64,000 nucleotides of DNA from Aestuariivita sp. (GTDB lineage: Bacteria > Pseudomonadota > Alphaproteobacteria > Rhodobacterales > Rhodobacteraceae): assembly GCA_018401465.1 (NCBI GenBank), contig JAGYKE010000005.1:1-64000 (forward strand). The letters run 5' to 3'. The translations under genes and the position numbers were made by a program. Position 1 is the first letter of the stretch. Every line of letters begins with the position of its first letter. This document shows positions 5,979-14,295 of this stretch, in pieces. The notes below the pieces were generated by a model. That model did not search any database, was not told the DNA's origin, and was given only the letters and a program-made list of their open reading frames with translations.

Positions 5979-7754
5979 ATGACGCATTCGCATCAAAACA
6001 GAGACCTCGAGCCGCTTGTCGTGGCGATCACGCGCAGCCCCGCCCCTGACGGGCTGGACGTGCTCCTGGAGCTGAACATCGTCTGCGTTCCGGACTTGGT
6101 TGCTTTCGATTGGTCTACCGTCGTAGGGCGTCGCGTCGTGATCGTGGCCGGGAACAGCCCTTGGCACGCGGCGGAAGCAGAGAAGTGCCGGCGCGCTGCG
6201 GTGGCCGCGCGTGCGTCTTCGGTCGGCGTCGTGGCGCGACTGGCAGGCTGCCCGGACGGCTTTGACTTGGCCCAGCCTCTGCCGCCCCGCCTGAAGCCCG
6301 AAGCGATACGCAGCATGGTGCGGAGCGCCGAGTTGCGCGTGAACGCTGCGGGCTTGCCGGATCTCGGCTTGCTGACCGCCGCGCGCAAGCCGGTGCCATC
6401 GTTCGACCTGGGCGTATTCCCGCGCGAGGTGCAAAAGGCAATTCGCATTCAGGCCGCTGCAGCAGGCGCGCCAATCGGGTTTGTGGCGACCTCGCTGCTG
6501 ACGACGGCGGCCGGCCTTTCCTCTGCGGCACTCAGCGCCCGGGTTCGGGCGGGATGGGAAGAGCCGCTGATCCTGTGGGGCGTCATCCTCGGCGACCCGT
6601 CCTCGAACAAGAGCCCGTCTCAGCGCTGCACGGAACGCGTGGTGGCGTTGCTTGAGGCGGAGAAGGCCAAGGAGGCGGCCACTCTTGCGGCATTTGCCGA
6701 AGATGAAAAGGCACGGCCCGCGCACATCGTGCTGCGGTTGAGCGATGCCACGGTGCCCTCGATCTACATGATGGCGGGCGCTCAGGGCCGTGTGCCCTTC
6801 CTCCACACACACGAGGGCGGCACGTTCATCGCCAATGTGGCAGCCAGCTGGAAGGGCAACAGCTCCGATCGGGGCGCGATGAATGCGCTCTATGACGGCA
6901 AGGGCCTGTCCTGGTTTCGGCGCACGGTCAGCAAGGCGCCGATCTACATCAGCCGCGCCGCCTGTTCGGTCTTGCTCTGCGCGCAACCTGACGCCGTGGC
7001 AGGCACGATCGGCCCCGAGGCTGTCAGCGACGGGCTTATGGAGCGCTTCCTGTGGGACTTCAGTGATGCGGCCGACCGCACCCTGTCCGCGCCATCGCAG
7101 GCCGGCCTTGATTGGGCGGACGCCGTGTTCGAGAAGATCTTGCGCGTCTGCGAACAGGTCGGCGCGCGTTCGTACGCAGACCCTTTGAGCCCAGAGGCTA
7201 CGGTCTGTGAATTCACTCCGTCCGGTGCCGATTTTTTTGAGCAGTGGCGCGGCGATCTGTTCGATACCGAAACGCGCGAACAAGGGCGGGTGAGCGCAGC
7301 CACGGGCAAGGCGCCGGGCCACGCCGCGAGGTTGGCCTTGGCGTTGCACTTGATCGCGCATGCCGCGGGCGAGGATGGCGCGCCATTGCCCTTGACCATC
7401 GACGACGCGCATGTGGCCGCGGGCTGTGCCCTGCGGGGCGGGTACTACCAGGCGCACTACGAGCGCGTGTTGGCAGACGCCACCATGACGCAGGACGACA
7501 AGCTGGCCACGGCCTTGGCGCGGCACATTATGAAAGCGCGCCCGGCGACGCTGGACCCTGTGGGCTTGCGTGTCCGCGACAAGGTGCCTGGGCTGACCAC
7601 CACCGAGCGGGTGCTCTGCGCACTGCGGGAGCTGGCCGCCCGGAATTGGCTGGCTGTGAGCAGCGTAATCCCGCACCCGCGAGATTGGAGGGCAGACACG
7701 CCGGAAAAAATCCAGCTGCACCCGCGCCTGTTCGAGTTGATCGACGCAGCCTGA
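5979..7754 (+). CDS. DUF3987 replication protein (primase/helicase-associated)
   Basis: The product is 591 residues. The region from about residue 145 matches DUF3987 proteins common in phage and plasmid replication modules: FPREVQKAIRIQAAAAGAPI, LWGVILGDPSSNKSPS and later VFLCAQPDAV-like segments. The P-loop position reads GDPSSNKS (205-212), which lacks one of the usual glycines but keeps Lys211-Ser212. Residues 1-135 form a Toprim-like or Rossmann-like alpha/beta region (VVIVAGNSPWHAAEAEKC). The ATG at 5979 follows GGAGGGTG; the frame is open from 5877. A strong terminator follows at 7791. The enzymatic activity is not established for the family. Confidence 0.8.
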   Translation: MTHSHQNRDLEPLVVAITRSPAPDGLDVLLELNIVCVPDLVAFDWSTVVGRRVVIVAGNSPWHAAEAEKCRRAAVAARASSVGVVARLAGCPDGFDLAQPLPPRLKPEAIRSMVRSAELRVNAAGLPDLGLLTAARKPVPSFDLGVFPREVQKAIRIQAAAAGAPIGFVATSLLTTAAGLSSAALSARVRAGWEEPLILWGVILGDPSSNKSPSQRCTERVVALLEAEKAKEAATLAAFAEDEKARPAHIVLRLSDATVPSIYMMAGAQGRVPFLHTHEGGTFIANVAASWKGNSSDRGAMNALYDGKGLSWFRRTVSKAPIYISRAACSVLLCAQPDAVAGTIGPEAVSDGLMERFLWDFSDAADRTLSAPSQAGLDWADAVFEKILRVCEQVGARSYADPLSPEATVCEFTPSGADFFEQWRGDLFDTETREQGRVSAATGKAPGHAARLALALHLIAHAAGEDGAPLPLTIDDAHVAAGCALRGGYYQAHYERVLADATMTQDDKLATALARHIMKARPATLDPVGLRVRDKVPGLTTTERVLCALRELAARNWLAVSSVIPHPRDWRADTPEKIQLHPRLFELIDAA

Positions 7755-7790
7755 GCGGCGCAGCCTGAGCGGCGAAAATGAAATTAAAAC

Positions 7791-7822
7791 AAGGCCGTGC
7801 AAACCTGCACGGCCTTTTTGCT
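7791..7822 (+). terminator. Rho-independent terminator after DUF3987 gene
   Basis: AAGGCCGTGCA (7791-7801) pairs perfectly with TGCACGGCCTT (7806-7816) across a 4-bp loop, followed by a T-rich run. It closes the first plus-strand operon just before the next promoter-like motif. Confidence 0.9.
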
Positions 7823-7847
7823 TTTGATCTCGGAACTCCGCGCCCAG

Positions 7848-7878
7848 CCCCGTCCGACCAAAAATCTGCCGCCTAAAA
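7848..7878 (+). promoter_or_regulatory. Element promoter-like motif, copy 2
   Basis: CCCCGTCCGAC (7848-7858), 13 bp, then CCTAAAA (7872-7878). The CCTA lies 34 bp before the ATG at 7906. Position directly after a terminator supports a real promoter. Confidence 0.8.
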
Positions 7879-7905
7879 CCGCTTCCACAGTCAGGAGGCG
7901 CCAAG

Positions 7906-8283
7906 ATGCAGCAGGTCGACATTCAGAAGTTGAAGAAAGGCATCGAAGCCTTTGAGGCGGTTAGCGCTTTTGCTGAAGCCGCCGACCATGAGGAAGTTCG
8001 CGAGATGGCCGCGGCGCTGCTGGGCATCATCGCCGCCGCCGGGCTGAAACCCGCAGCACCCGCAGCACCCGCAGCAGCACCCGCAGCAGCACCCGCAGCA
8101 GCACCCGCAGCAGCGCCTGCCCCCATGACGTTTCAGGACTTTTCGGCCCGCACCCATGCGGTGATCGGCAACCCTGACCTGCTGGCCCGCATGAAGGACC
8201 AGCTCATCGCCTACGGTGCCGCGTCTGCGCAGGACATCGACCCGGCCGACCGCGCGTCCTTCTTGGCGGAGCTCGGTCTGTGA
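7906..8283 (+). CDS. Small protein with Ala-Pro linker
   Basis: The 125-residue product has an N-terminal helical domain (MQQVDIQKLKKGIEAFEAVS to about residue 45), an AAAP repeat linker (about 46-68) encoded by GCAGCACCC-type DNA repeats, and a C-terminal domain (MTFQDFSARTHAVIGNPDLL to the end). The ATG has AGGAGG upstream. Its stop overlaps the DUF2800 gene start (TGATG). The two-domain, flexible-linker layout and position before the nuclease and SSB genes suggest a partner protein of DNA processing. No family is recognised. Confidence 0.7.
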   Translation: MQQVDIQKLKKGIEAFEAVSAFAEAADHEEVREMAAALLGIIAAAGLKPAAPAAPAAAPAAAPAAAPAAAPAPMTFQDFSARTHAVIGNPDLLARMKDQLIAYGAASAQDIDPADRASFLAELGL

Positions 8284-9434
8284 TGAGCTCCGCGAAGCCA
8301 AAATTCCGCCCGTCCGCTACCTATCAGTGGCTTTGCCCGGGCTCGACCAACGCAATCGTCGGCTTGCCGATCGGCGAGAGCTCAGCGGTCGCAGACCGCG
8401 GGTCAGCGATCCACGGGGCTGTCGAAGTGGCGATGGTGCTGGGCATTCCGCGCGCTAGCGCTGCTCTGCCGCAGGCCTATGCCGATGACGGCGAAAGTGT
8501 GCGCATCGCCGACGAGGCACATGCCGAAATGCTGACCCTCGCCGCTGGCGTGGACACCTGGGCCTCAGAGGTGCCTCTGAACATCGGCGCGATGATCGGC
8601 GCAGAGTTTGCCGACAACTGCGTTGCGGGCACGGCGGATTTCGTGGGCTACGACGAAGCGACCCGCACCCTGGTGGTCGCCGACATCAAGACTGGCACGA
8701 TGTTCGTGCCGCCGACTTCGCTGCAGCTGCGGCTTTACGCGATCGGGGCGCTGGGCCTGCACCCGGCGGCCGAAACCATCGTGACCGTGGTCGTGCAGCC
8801 GCAGTGCCCGGACCATACCGGCTCGATCACTCACACCCACAGGTTCACGCGGGGTCAGCTGCGGCTCGAAGCTGCGGCCTTTGGCGAGAAGATCCGAGAG
8901 GCCGAAGAGCCGAACCCGATCCGCACGCCAGGCACGCATTGCCATTTCTGCCCGGCGCTTTCGATCTGCCGCCCTTCCGCCGAATACCACCTCGGCGCTG
9001 TCACAGCTGCGGTGAACCAAAACCTCGGCCCTAACGATCTGACCGACGCAGAACTCGCCGAGATTGTCATCAAATCAGGCGAAGTCCAGGCGCTGATCCA
9101 AGCGGTGCGCCAGCACGCGACCGACCGGATGATCGCAGGCCACTCGATCAACCGCCTCAAGCTGGTGCGTGGCCGCGGGTCACGCTCGTGGCGCGACGAA
9201 GATGCCGCGCTGGCCGATCTGATCGCAGCAGGCGCAGACCCCGAAATCATCGCCCCGCGCAAGCTGGCTTCCCCAGCACGCGCCGAAGCCGCCGGCTTCA
9301 AGGCGATCACGAAATCCCATGTCGTCGCGTCCAAAGGCGCACTGAAGGCGGCGTGGGTAGAGGCACCAGGCAAAGCAGAGAAGCCGCCCGTGGCCGCAAT
9401 CAAGGATGCCTTTGACGGCATCGAAACTGAGTAA
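8283..9434 (+). CDS. DUF2800 PD-(D/E)XK nuclease (Cas4/AddB-like)
   Basis: The 383-residue product matches DUF2800, a phage exonuclease-like family of the PD-(D/E)XK superfamily. Visible motifs are ADRGSAIHGAVE near the N-terminus, the catalytic Asp in AGTADFVGY, the (D/E)xK motif in VVADIKTGTM, the Gln/Tyr helix LQLRLYAIGAL, and a cysteine cluster THCHFCPALSICRPS that, with an upstream Cys, could hold an iron-sulfur cluster as in AddB and Cas4. It is followed by an SSB-like DUF2815 gene, the usual DUF2800-DUF2815-polymerase order of temperate phages. It probably resects DNA ends for recombination or replication. Confidence 0.88.
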   Translation: MSSAKPKFRPSATYQWLCPGSTNAIVGLPIGESSAVADRGSAIHGAVEVAMVLGIPRASAALPQAYADDGESVRIADEAHAEMLTLAAGVDTWASEVPLNIGAMIGAEFADNCVAGTADFVGYDEATRTLVVADIKTGTMFVPPTSLQLRLYAIGALGLHPAAETIVTVVVQPQCPDHTGSITHTHRFTRGQLRLEAAAFGEKIREAEEPNPIRTPGTHCHFCPALSICRPSAEYHLGAVTAAVNQNLGPNDLTDAELAEIVIKSGEVQALIQAVRQHATDRMIAGHSINRLKLVRGRGSRSWRDEDAALADLIAAGADPEIIAPRKLASPARAEAAGFKAITKSHVVASKGALKAAWVEAPGKAEKPPVAAIKDAFDGIETE

Positions 9435-9468
9435 AGCTCTATCAGCAACAAACTGAAGGAAAACGATA

Positions 9469-10059
9469 ATGTCTAATTCCACTTCTGTCGTCATCCCCTA
9501 TGCGACGCTTCTCAAGGCCGACCTGTTCGCCCCGGTGATCCCCAAGTTCAAGGCGGGCGATCCGCGGGCGAAGCCGGAGTATTCGGTGTGGGGCGCCTTT
9601 GACGCAAAAGCGATCGACGCCGTGCGCGAAAAGGTCCTGGCCTGCGTGGGGCTGGCCTCGTCGCGCGGCTACCAGATGCCGTTCCGCGATGGCGATGCGA
9701 TCGATGAGACTACCGGCGAGCGCAAGTCGCCGGAATATCTGCGCGGAAAGTTCCACTTCACTGCCGCCACTGGCTTTGACCTCGGACCCAAGGGCGTCCT
9801 GATCGGCGCAGAGCGCAAGCCCGCCGCCCCGGATCAGGTCTATTCTGGCGTGATCGGCGCCGTGCTCTGCACCCCTAAGCTTTGGGAATATCAGGGAAAA
9901 AAGGGCATCAAGCTCTACCTGAACGCCGTCCTGATCACCGCGAAGGGAACTCGCATGAGCATCGGCGGCGTTGACGCGGATACCGCTTTCGGCGCGACCG
10001 AGATCAGCTTCGGCGAGCTGCCGACTGGCGACGACGCGTTCAGCGAAACGCCGTTCTGA
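9469..10059 (+). CDS. DUF2815 single-stranded DNA-binding protein
   Basis: The 196-residue product belongs to DUF2815, proteins of phage replication modules considered SSB-like (T7 gp2.5-type OB fold). The strand-rich core includes KPEYSVWGAF, YLRGKFHFTAATG and GIKLYLNAVLI. The last residues, DDAFSETPF, form the acidic tail with terminal Pro-Phe that SSBs use to recruit partners. It sits between the DUF2800 nuclease and the DNA polymerase, with a GAAGGA ribosome binding site. Confidence 0.85.
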   Translation: MSNSTSVVIPYATLLKADLFAPVIPKFKAGDPRAKPEYSVWGAFDAKAIDAVREKVLACVGLASSRGYQMPFRDGDAIDETTGERKSPEYLRGKFHFTAATGFDLGPKGVLIGAERKPAAPDQVYSGVIGAVLCTPKLWEYQGKKGIKLYLNAVLITAKGTRMSIGGVDADTAFGATEISFGELPTGDDAFSETPF

Positions 10060-10123
10060 TCCCAACAACCACGGCGCGGGCGGCGGCACTGCTGCCCGCG
10101 CCTTGCTTTTCGGAGCAGCAACG

Positions 10124-12217
10124 ATGAGCTTGTTTTTCGACATTGAGACCGAAAGTGAAGCCGACCTCAAAACGATGTCGGTGGACGCGTACGCTGCGCA
10201 CCCCTCGACGCGCATCGAGCGTATCGCATTTTCATGGGCGGGAAACTACGGATCTTGGGTCCCTGCCCTGCATGGCGAAAAGCCGTCCGCCGAGTTTGCC
10301 GCTGCCGTGCGCGGTTGTGAACTCGCCTGGGCGTTTAACGCCGGGTTCGACCTGACCGTGCTTTTGGCCAAGCTGCCCGACATCGGTGCCGCCCTGCGCC
10401 CCAAAATCGCATGCATGGCGCATCGCTCGAGGGCTGCCGGTGTCAGGCTCAAAATGGGCAGCCTGGACGCTACTCTTGCCGTGCTTGAGGCGCCGGAGTT
10501 CGCCAAGAAGGACAAAGCCTCGCTTGCCGAAACAGGATATGAGTGGGCGGCACCGAAGTCCAAGGCTGCCCTAGCGGCATTCCGCGCCTTGCCGCCCGAT
10601 GTGAAAGAAGCCGCTCGTGCGCGATACGCGGCGGCGGACGTGGCTGCGCTGCTTTGGCTGGATCAGGCGCTCCCTCCGCTGACCGAATTTGAGCTAGCCG
10701 GGTTCCGGGCCAATTTCGCGATCAATCGTTTTGGCCTGCCGGTCGACATTCCTTTGGCCAAGGCTGTTTCCAATCTCGGGCGCCAGATTTCCGAGGACGC
10801 GAATGCGCGCTTCTTGGCCGCGACAGGTCTGAACGCGGGACAGCGCGAGGCGGCCCGCCAGTGGTTCGCGGCCAACGGCCTCGCTTTGCCGGACATGCAG
10901 AGCACTACGATCGACGATGTTCTCGCCAAGGGCGACCTGCGCGCTGATCTGCGAGCCGTGCTCGCCGATTACAAAACGGTCAGCGCCAAGGCCTATCAAA
11001 AATTCGACACCGTGATTGCCTACGCGCACGAAGGGCGTCTGCATGGCACGCTCAAGCACGACGCGACCAAAACGGGGCGCGACGCCGGCAACGTCTTCAA
11101 CGGCCAAAATCTGAAGCGGCCAACGCGCGACAGCGCGGGCCAAGCTGCTTTGGCTGATTTCATTCTTGCCGGCGGCGGGGCGGCTGAGGTTGCCGCCGTC
11201 TTCGGCGATCCTGCGATCGCCTGCTCAGATCTGCAACGCGCCGTCGTTCGTCCGCCCGCCGGTAGGTTTTTGGCTGACGGCGACTTCGCTAAAGCAGAAC
11301 CGATGTCTGGCTTTTGGCTCACTGGCGAAGCGCCGATCGGCATGCCCTATCAGACCGTTGCGGCCGGGGCGATCGGCCAGTTGCAGCAAAAGAAAAGCCG
11401 CGCCCAGTTTGCTGCGATGGGCTTGAACCTCGACCTCGCCCGGGTTCTTGGCATCGCTGTCGATGACCTTTACTCGATGCCAGTTACGGCCGCGTCCGTC
11501 CCAAAGGCTTCGGCGTGGTACGCAGTTGGCAAGGCCGCGGATCTCGGCGCGGGCTACGGGCAGCAAGCAGCAGGCCTACAGTCGAGCCTGGCCAAGAACG
11601 GCGTCGAAATTGACCGCGAAACAGCAGATGCCCTTTCGGCGTCGGTGCGCGCCACCAAGCCGGCCACCTTTCGTTTCGGCAGCGCGGTGATGAATGCCTT
11701 GTTCCACGCCGTTGGCGGCAAAACCACCTATCTGGCCGACGACAAACTTTGCATTGAGCCTTACCAGATCGCCGACATCCGCGGCGTGCGCATGATCCTG
11801 CCCTCTGGCCGGCCAGTGAGCTACAAGGGCATGTTCGCAACCCGCACTGTTGGTTTCGGCGGGCAGGTCCGCACCAGTCTGGCTTACTTCCCTGAGGCCA
11901 AAAGGGCCGCCGACAAGCTCAACAAAAAGACCGGAGAGATTGTCCCCGGAAAGAGCCTGGCCAAAGGCCTGCACCTCGGGGTCGCGTTGGAAAATGCCTT
12001 TTCGGCGCTGGCGCGCGATTATCTTTACGATGCCGCGATCCGTGCCATCGCAGACGGGATTGAACTGGTCGGCGCTGTCCACGACGAGCTGATCGCAGTG
12101 GTCGACGGCCCCGAAGGCGCCGCGCACCTCGAGCGCGTGATGAACACCCCGCCATCGTGGGCGCGCGGTTTTTCGCTCTCGGCCGAGGTCGAGCTCTGGC
12201 TGAGGTACACGAAATGA
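10124..12217 (+). CDS. Family A DNA polymerase with 3'-5' exonuclease
   Basis: The 697-residue product has an N-terminal 3'-5' exonuclease with all motifs: Asp6-Ile-Glu8, Asn72/Asp76 in FNAGFD, and Tyr168/Asp172 in RYAAADVAAL. The C-terminal polymerase domain has TGRDAGNVFNGQNLKRP (about 317-333), motif A with Asp387 and Glu392, motif B ending GKAADLGAGYG (Lys470, Tyr478) and motif C His653-Asp654-Glu655. Two usually conserved arginines are missing: the motif A Arg is Met394 and the motif B Arg is Tyr466. The start at 10124 is the first ATG in good context; the frame opens earlier at 9971 inside the SSB gene. It is probably the element's replicative polymerase. Confidence 0.9.
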   Translation: MSLFFDIETESEADLKTMSVDAYAAHPSTRIERIAFSWAGNYGSWVPALHGEKPSAEFAAAVRGCELAWAFNAGFDLTVLLAKLPDIGAALRPKIACMAHRSRAAGVRLKMGSLDATLAVLEAPEFAKKDKASLAETGYEWAAPKSKAALAAFRALPPDVKEAARARYAAADVAALLWLDQALPPLTEFELAGFRANFAINRFGLPVDIPLAKAVSNLGRQISEDANARFLAATGLNAGQREAARQWFAANGLALPDMQSTTIDDVLAKGDLRADLRAVLADYKTVSAKAYQKFDTVIAYAHEGRLHGTLKHDATKTGRDAGNVFNGQNLKRPTRDSAGQAALADFILAGGGAAEVAAVFGDPAIACSDLQRAVVRPPAGRFLADGDFAKAEPMSGFWLTGEAPIGMPYQTVAAGAIGQLQQKKSRAQFAAMGLNLDLARVLGIAVDDLYSMPVTAASVPKASAWYAVGKAADLGAGYGQQAAGLQSSLAKNGVEIDRETADALSASVRATKPATFRFGSAVMNALFHAVGGKTTYLADDKLCIEPYQIADIRGVRMILPSGRPVSYKGMFATRTVGFGGQVRTSLAYFPEAKRAADKLNKKTGEIVPGKSLAKGLHLGVALENAFSALARDYLYDAAIRAIADGIELVGAVHDELIAVVDGPEGAAHLERVMNTPPSWARGFSLSAEVELWLRYTK

Positions 12218-12367
12218 CCGCGCTCGTTTCCGTCCGGAGCGATCTTGAAGCTTGCGCGTTAAGTTACTGATTTTATTTAGTTTTAAACTGTCTTTGGTAG
12301 TACGCCGAGCCCCGTCCGACCAGTATTTTACGGCCTAGAAGTCATCTCGTTCACTGGAGAGACTTCA
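12218..12367. other. Intergenic promoter region before helicase gene
   Basis: No gene. The interval is AT-rich around 12265-12300 (TTTTATTTAGTTTTAAACTG) and then carries the third copy of the element promoter-like motif. Confidence 0.7.
12310..12340 (+). promoter_or_regulatory. Element promoter-like motif, copy 3
   Basis: CCCCGTCCGAC (12310-12320), 13 bp, then CCTAGAA (12334-12340). The CCTA lies 34 bp before the ATG at 12368. Confidence 0.78.
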
Positions 12368-13825
12368 ATGCAAGGCGACGAAAACCTGCTCACGATCGAC
12401 GACCTGCGCCCGCATCAAAAGCGGATGCTGGACTTCCTGATCGAGCGCAAACGCTGCGCCTGGTGGGCCGAGCCCGGCACCGGAAAGACCGCGCCTGCGC
12501 TTTTCGCTGCGGCGCGCATGCTTTCACGAAACCCGAGCGCCAAGGTCCTAATCGCATCTTACCGCGGCGTCGTTCATTCGGTGTACCGCCGGGAAGCCCG
12601 CAAGTGGAAAGAGCTGCAAGGGCTGCAGTTCCATTGCCTCTGGGAGGCCAGCGGCCAGAGCGCGTTCGCGGCCAATGCAGCGGGCGTCTACCTGGCGAAC
12701 TGGGAACGCCTGCAGTGGATCGCCGATGCGGCCTCGCCGGAGCTCGCCCCTTTCGCGATGTGCATTTTCGACGAGAGCAGCGCGCTGAAGAACAGGACAT
12801 CGCAGCGCAGCAAACTGGCGTTTGCGCTCGCCCGCCTGGCGCAGGTCGTCCTGACGATGGACGGCACGCCGCGGTCGGGTGGTATCGGCGAGCTCTACGC
12901 GCAGCTGAAGATCACGAATTCGGACTGGATCGCGGATCACGCGACATTTGTGGCAGAGTTCTGCCAGGAGACGCAGGACGGCAAACTTCGCGAAAGGCCG
13001 GACGCCCGCGAGCACCTGACCCGGCGGCTTGCCGAGGTCGCCTTGGTGTTCAAAGCCCGAGACGTGGTCGGCCTTCAACCGGCGCAACAAGTGACGCGCT
13101 ACGTCGACTTGCCCGTCGCGGTCCATGACCAGATCGACGAGCTCTCTGATCAGCTGGCGACTTTGGTCGAGACAGACGAAGGCTTGAGGCCCGTCAGCGT
13201 GCGAGCCGCCATCGCCGTCGTCACCAAAATCCAGCAGCTGACCGGCGGGCGCGCCTACGGGCCAGAAGGTCCGACGTCGGTCGTCGCCGTGCATGATCGG
13301 AAGCTGGACGCTCTGACGCGGCTCGTCCGCGAGCTGAACGGCGCGCCGCTTTTGGTAGCGGCTGAATTCCGGTGCGAAGCCGAGGCGATTTGCGCTGCGA
13401 TCGAAGGCGCAGTGGTCGGATCCTCTGAGAATATCGCCGACATCTTGCCGAATTGGGCCGCAGGCGATGTTCCGGTCCTCGTCGCAAACCCAAAGTCGCT
13501 TGGGCACGGCGTCGACGGTTTGCAGGACGGCGGCAGGCACGTTTGTTTTTTCAGCCAGACTTGGTCCAGCGCCAAGCGGCAGCAGTTCGTCGCGCGCCTC
13601 AACCGCAGCGGTCAGACCAAGCCGGTGGTCGTTTTCGACATTGTCGCGGCAGGTCGCACCGAGACCGACCCCGAGACGGGCCAAGAGCGCGAACGGCGCA
13701 GCATGGACGAAATCATGCTGGCCCGCGTCACGAACCAGCTCGACGACGAAGCGGGAATGCTCCGCGCCCTCGTCGAGGCAACCAAACCCAAATTCGCACC
13801 CAGCCATGAGGAAACCCACGCATGA
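12368..13825 (+). CDS. SNF2/DEAD-type phage helicase
   Basis: The 485-residue product is an SF2 helicase of the phage SNF2-like type. Motif I is EPGTGKT (35-41), preceded by the Q-motif-like LRPHQKRMLDFL (13-24). Motif II reads Asp135-Glu-Ser-Ser in CIFDESSALKN, motif III is MDGTPRSGG, and the second RecA domain has LVANPKSLGHGVDGLQDG and the arginine-finger motif QFVARLNRSGQTKPV. It would couple ATP hydrolysis to DNA translocation or unwinding, perhaps at forks or recombination intermediates. It overlaps the next gene by 4 bp and has its own promoter-like motif. Confidence 0.92.
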   Translation: MQGDENLLTIDDLRPHQKRMLDFLIERKRCAWWAEPGTGKTAPALFAAARMLSRNPSAKVLIASYRGVVHSVYRREARKWKELQGLQFHCLWEASGQSAFAANAAGVYLANWERLQWIADAASPELAPFAMCIFDESSALKNRTSQRSKLAFALARLAQVVLTMDGTPRSGGIGELYAQLKITNSDWIADHATFVAEFCQETQDGKLRERPDAREHLTRRLAEVALVFKARDVVGLQPAQQVTRYVDLPVAVHDQIDELSDQLATLVETDEGLRPVSVRAAIAVVTKIQQLTGGRAYGPEGPTSVVAVHDRKLDALTRLVRELNGAPLLVAAEFRCEAEAICAAIEGAVVGSSENIADILPNWAAGDVPVLVANPKSLGHGVDGLQDGGRHVCFFSQTWSSAKRQQFVARLNRSGQTKPVVVFDIVAAGRTETDPETGQERERRSMDEIMLARVTNQLDDEAGMLRALVEATKPKFAPSHEETHA

Positions 13826-14295
13826 GCAGCAACCCGACATTTGAGCAGCTCGCCCCCCTGCAGCAAGCCGCAGTTTCGGACATCGTGCGCGTCTATCAAG
13901 CCGCGTTCCTGGGCCGCCCTGCGGACCGCAGCCTGACTGTGATTTCAGGCCCGGGTGGCGCTGGAAAGAGCACGATCGTCGCCGTGGCAATTCAGAAAAT
14001 CCGCGAATGGCTCGAGTTGCGCCAAGCCGCCCTTCTGGAAAACAGGCGCAGCAACCAGCCAGACTTCGGGGCTTCGCTGCGGTCGGCCGAAGCCTTTGAA
14101 GCATCGATCGCAGGCGCCCGGGGCGGGCAGTCGACTGCGGTCAAAGCGATCGCGCTGCAGGCAGTGAAAAGCGCCCGCCAGGTCAGCAGAGAACAGGCCG
14201 AAGTGCGCAAAGACGACGAAATGGCGGCGGTTGCCACGCTGCTCGAAAGGACATTCTCCGCAGACCAAAAGGAAGGACAAGCTTATGATTTCTGA
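13822..14295 (+). CDS. P-loop half of a split Dda/RecD-type helicase
   Basis: The 157-residue product starts with LQQAAVSDIVRVYQ, a Q-motif-like helix, and VISGPGGAGKSTIVAVA (Walker A, about residues 42-52). After that it becomes helical and charged (RSNQPDFGASLRSAEAFEAS to the end) without further helicase motifs. The downstream ORF in the +1 frame carries motifs Ia to VI but no P-loop. Together they make one SF1B helicase. The 11-bp overlap (14285-14295) means either a genuine two-gene split, a frameshift mutation, or programmed frameshifting. It overlaps the SNF2 gene by 4 bp. Confidence 0.75.
   Translation: MSSNPTFEQLAPLQQAAVSDIVRVYQAAFLGRPADRSLTVISGPGGAGKSTIVAVAIQKIREWLELRQAALLENRRSNQPDFGASLRSAEAFEASIAGARGGQSTAVKAIALQAVKSARQVSREQAEVRKDDEMAAVATLLERTFSADQKEGQAYDF

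Noticed and set aside
5964-7922. 652-residue minus-strand ORF
   Set aside because: It is a shadow of the DUF3987 gene, and it crosses the terminator and promoter-like motif at 7791-7878.
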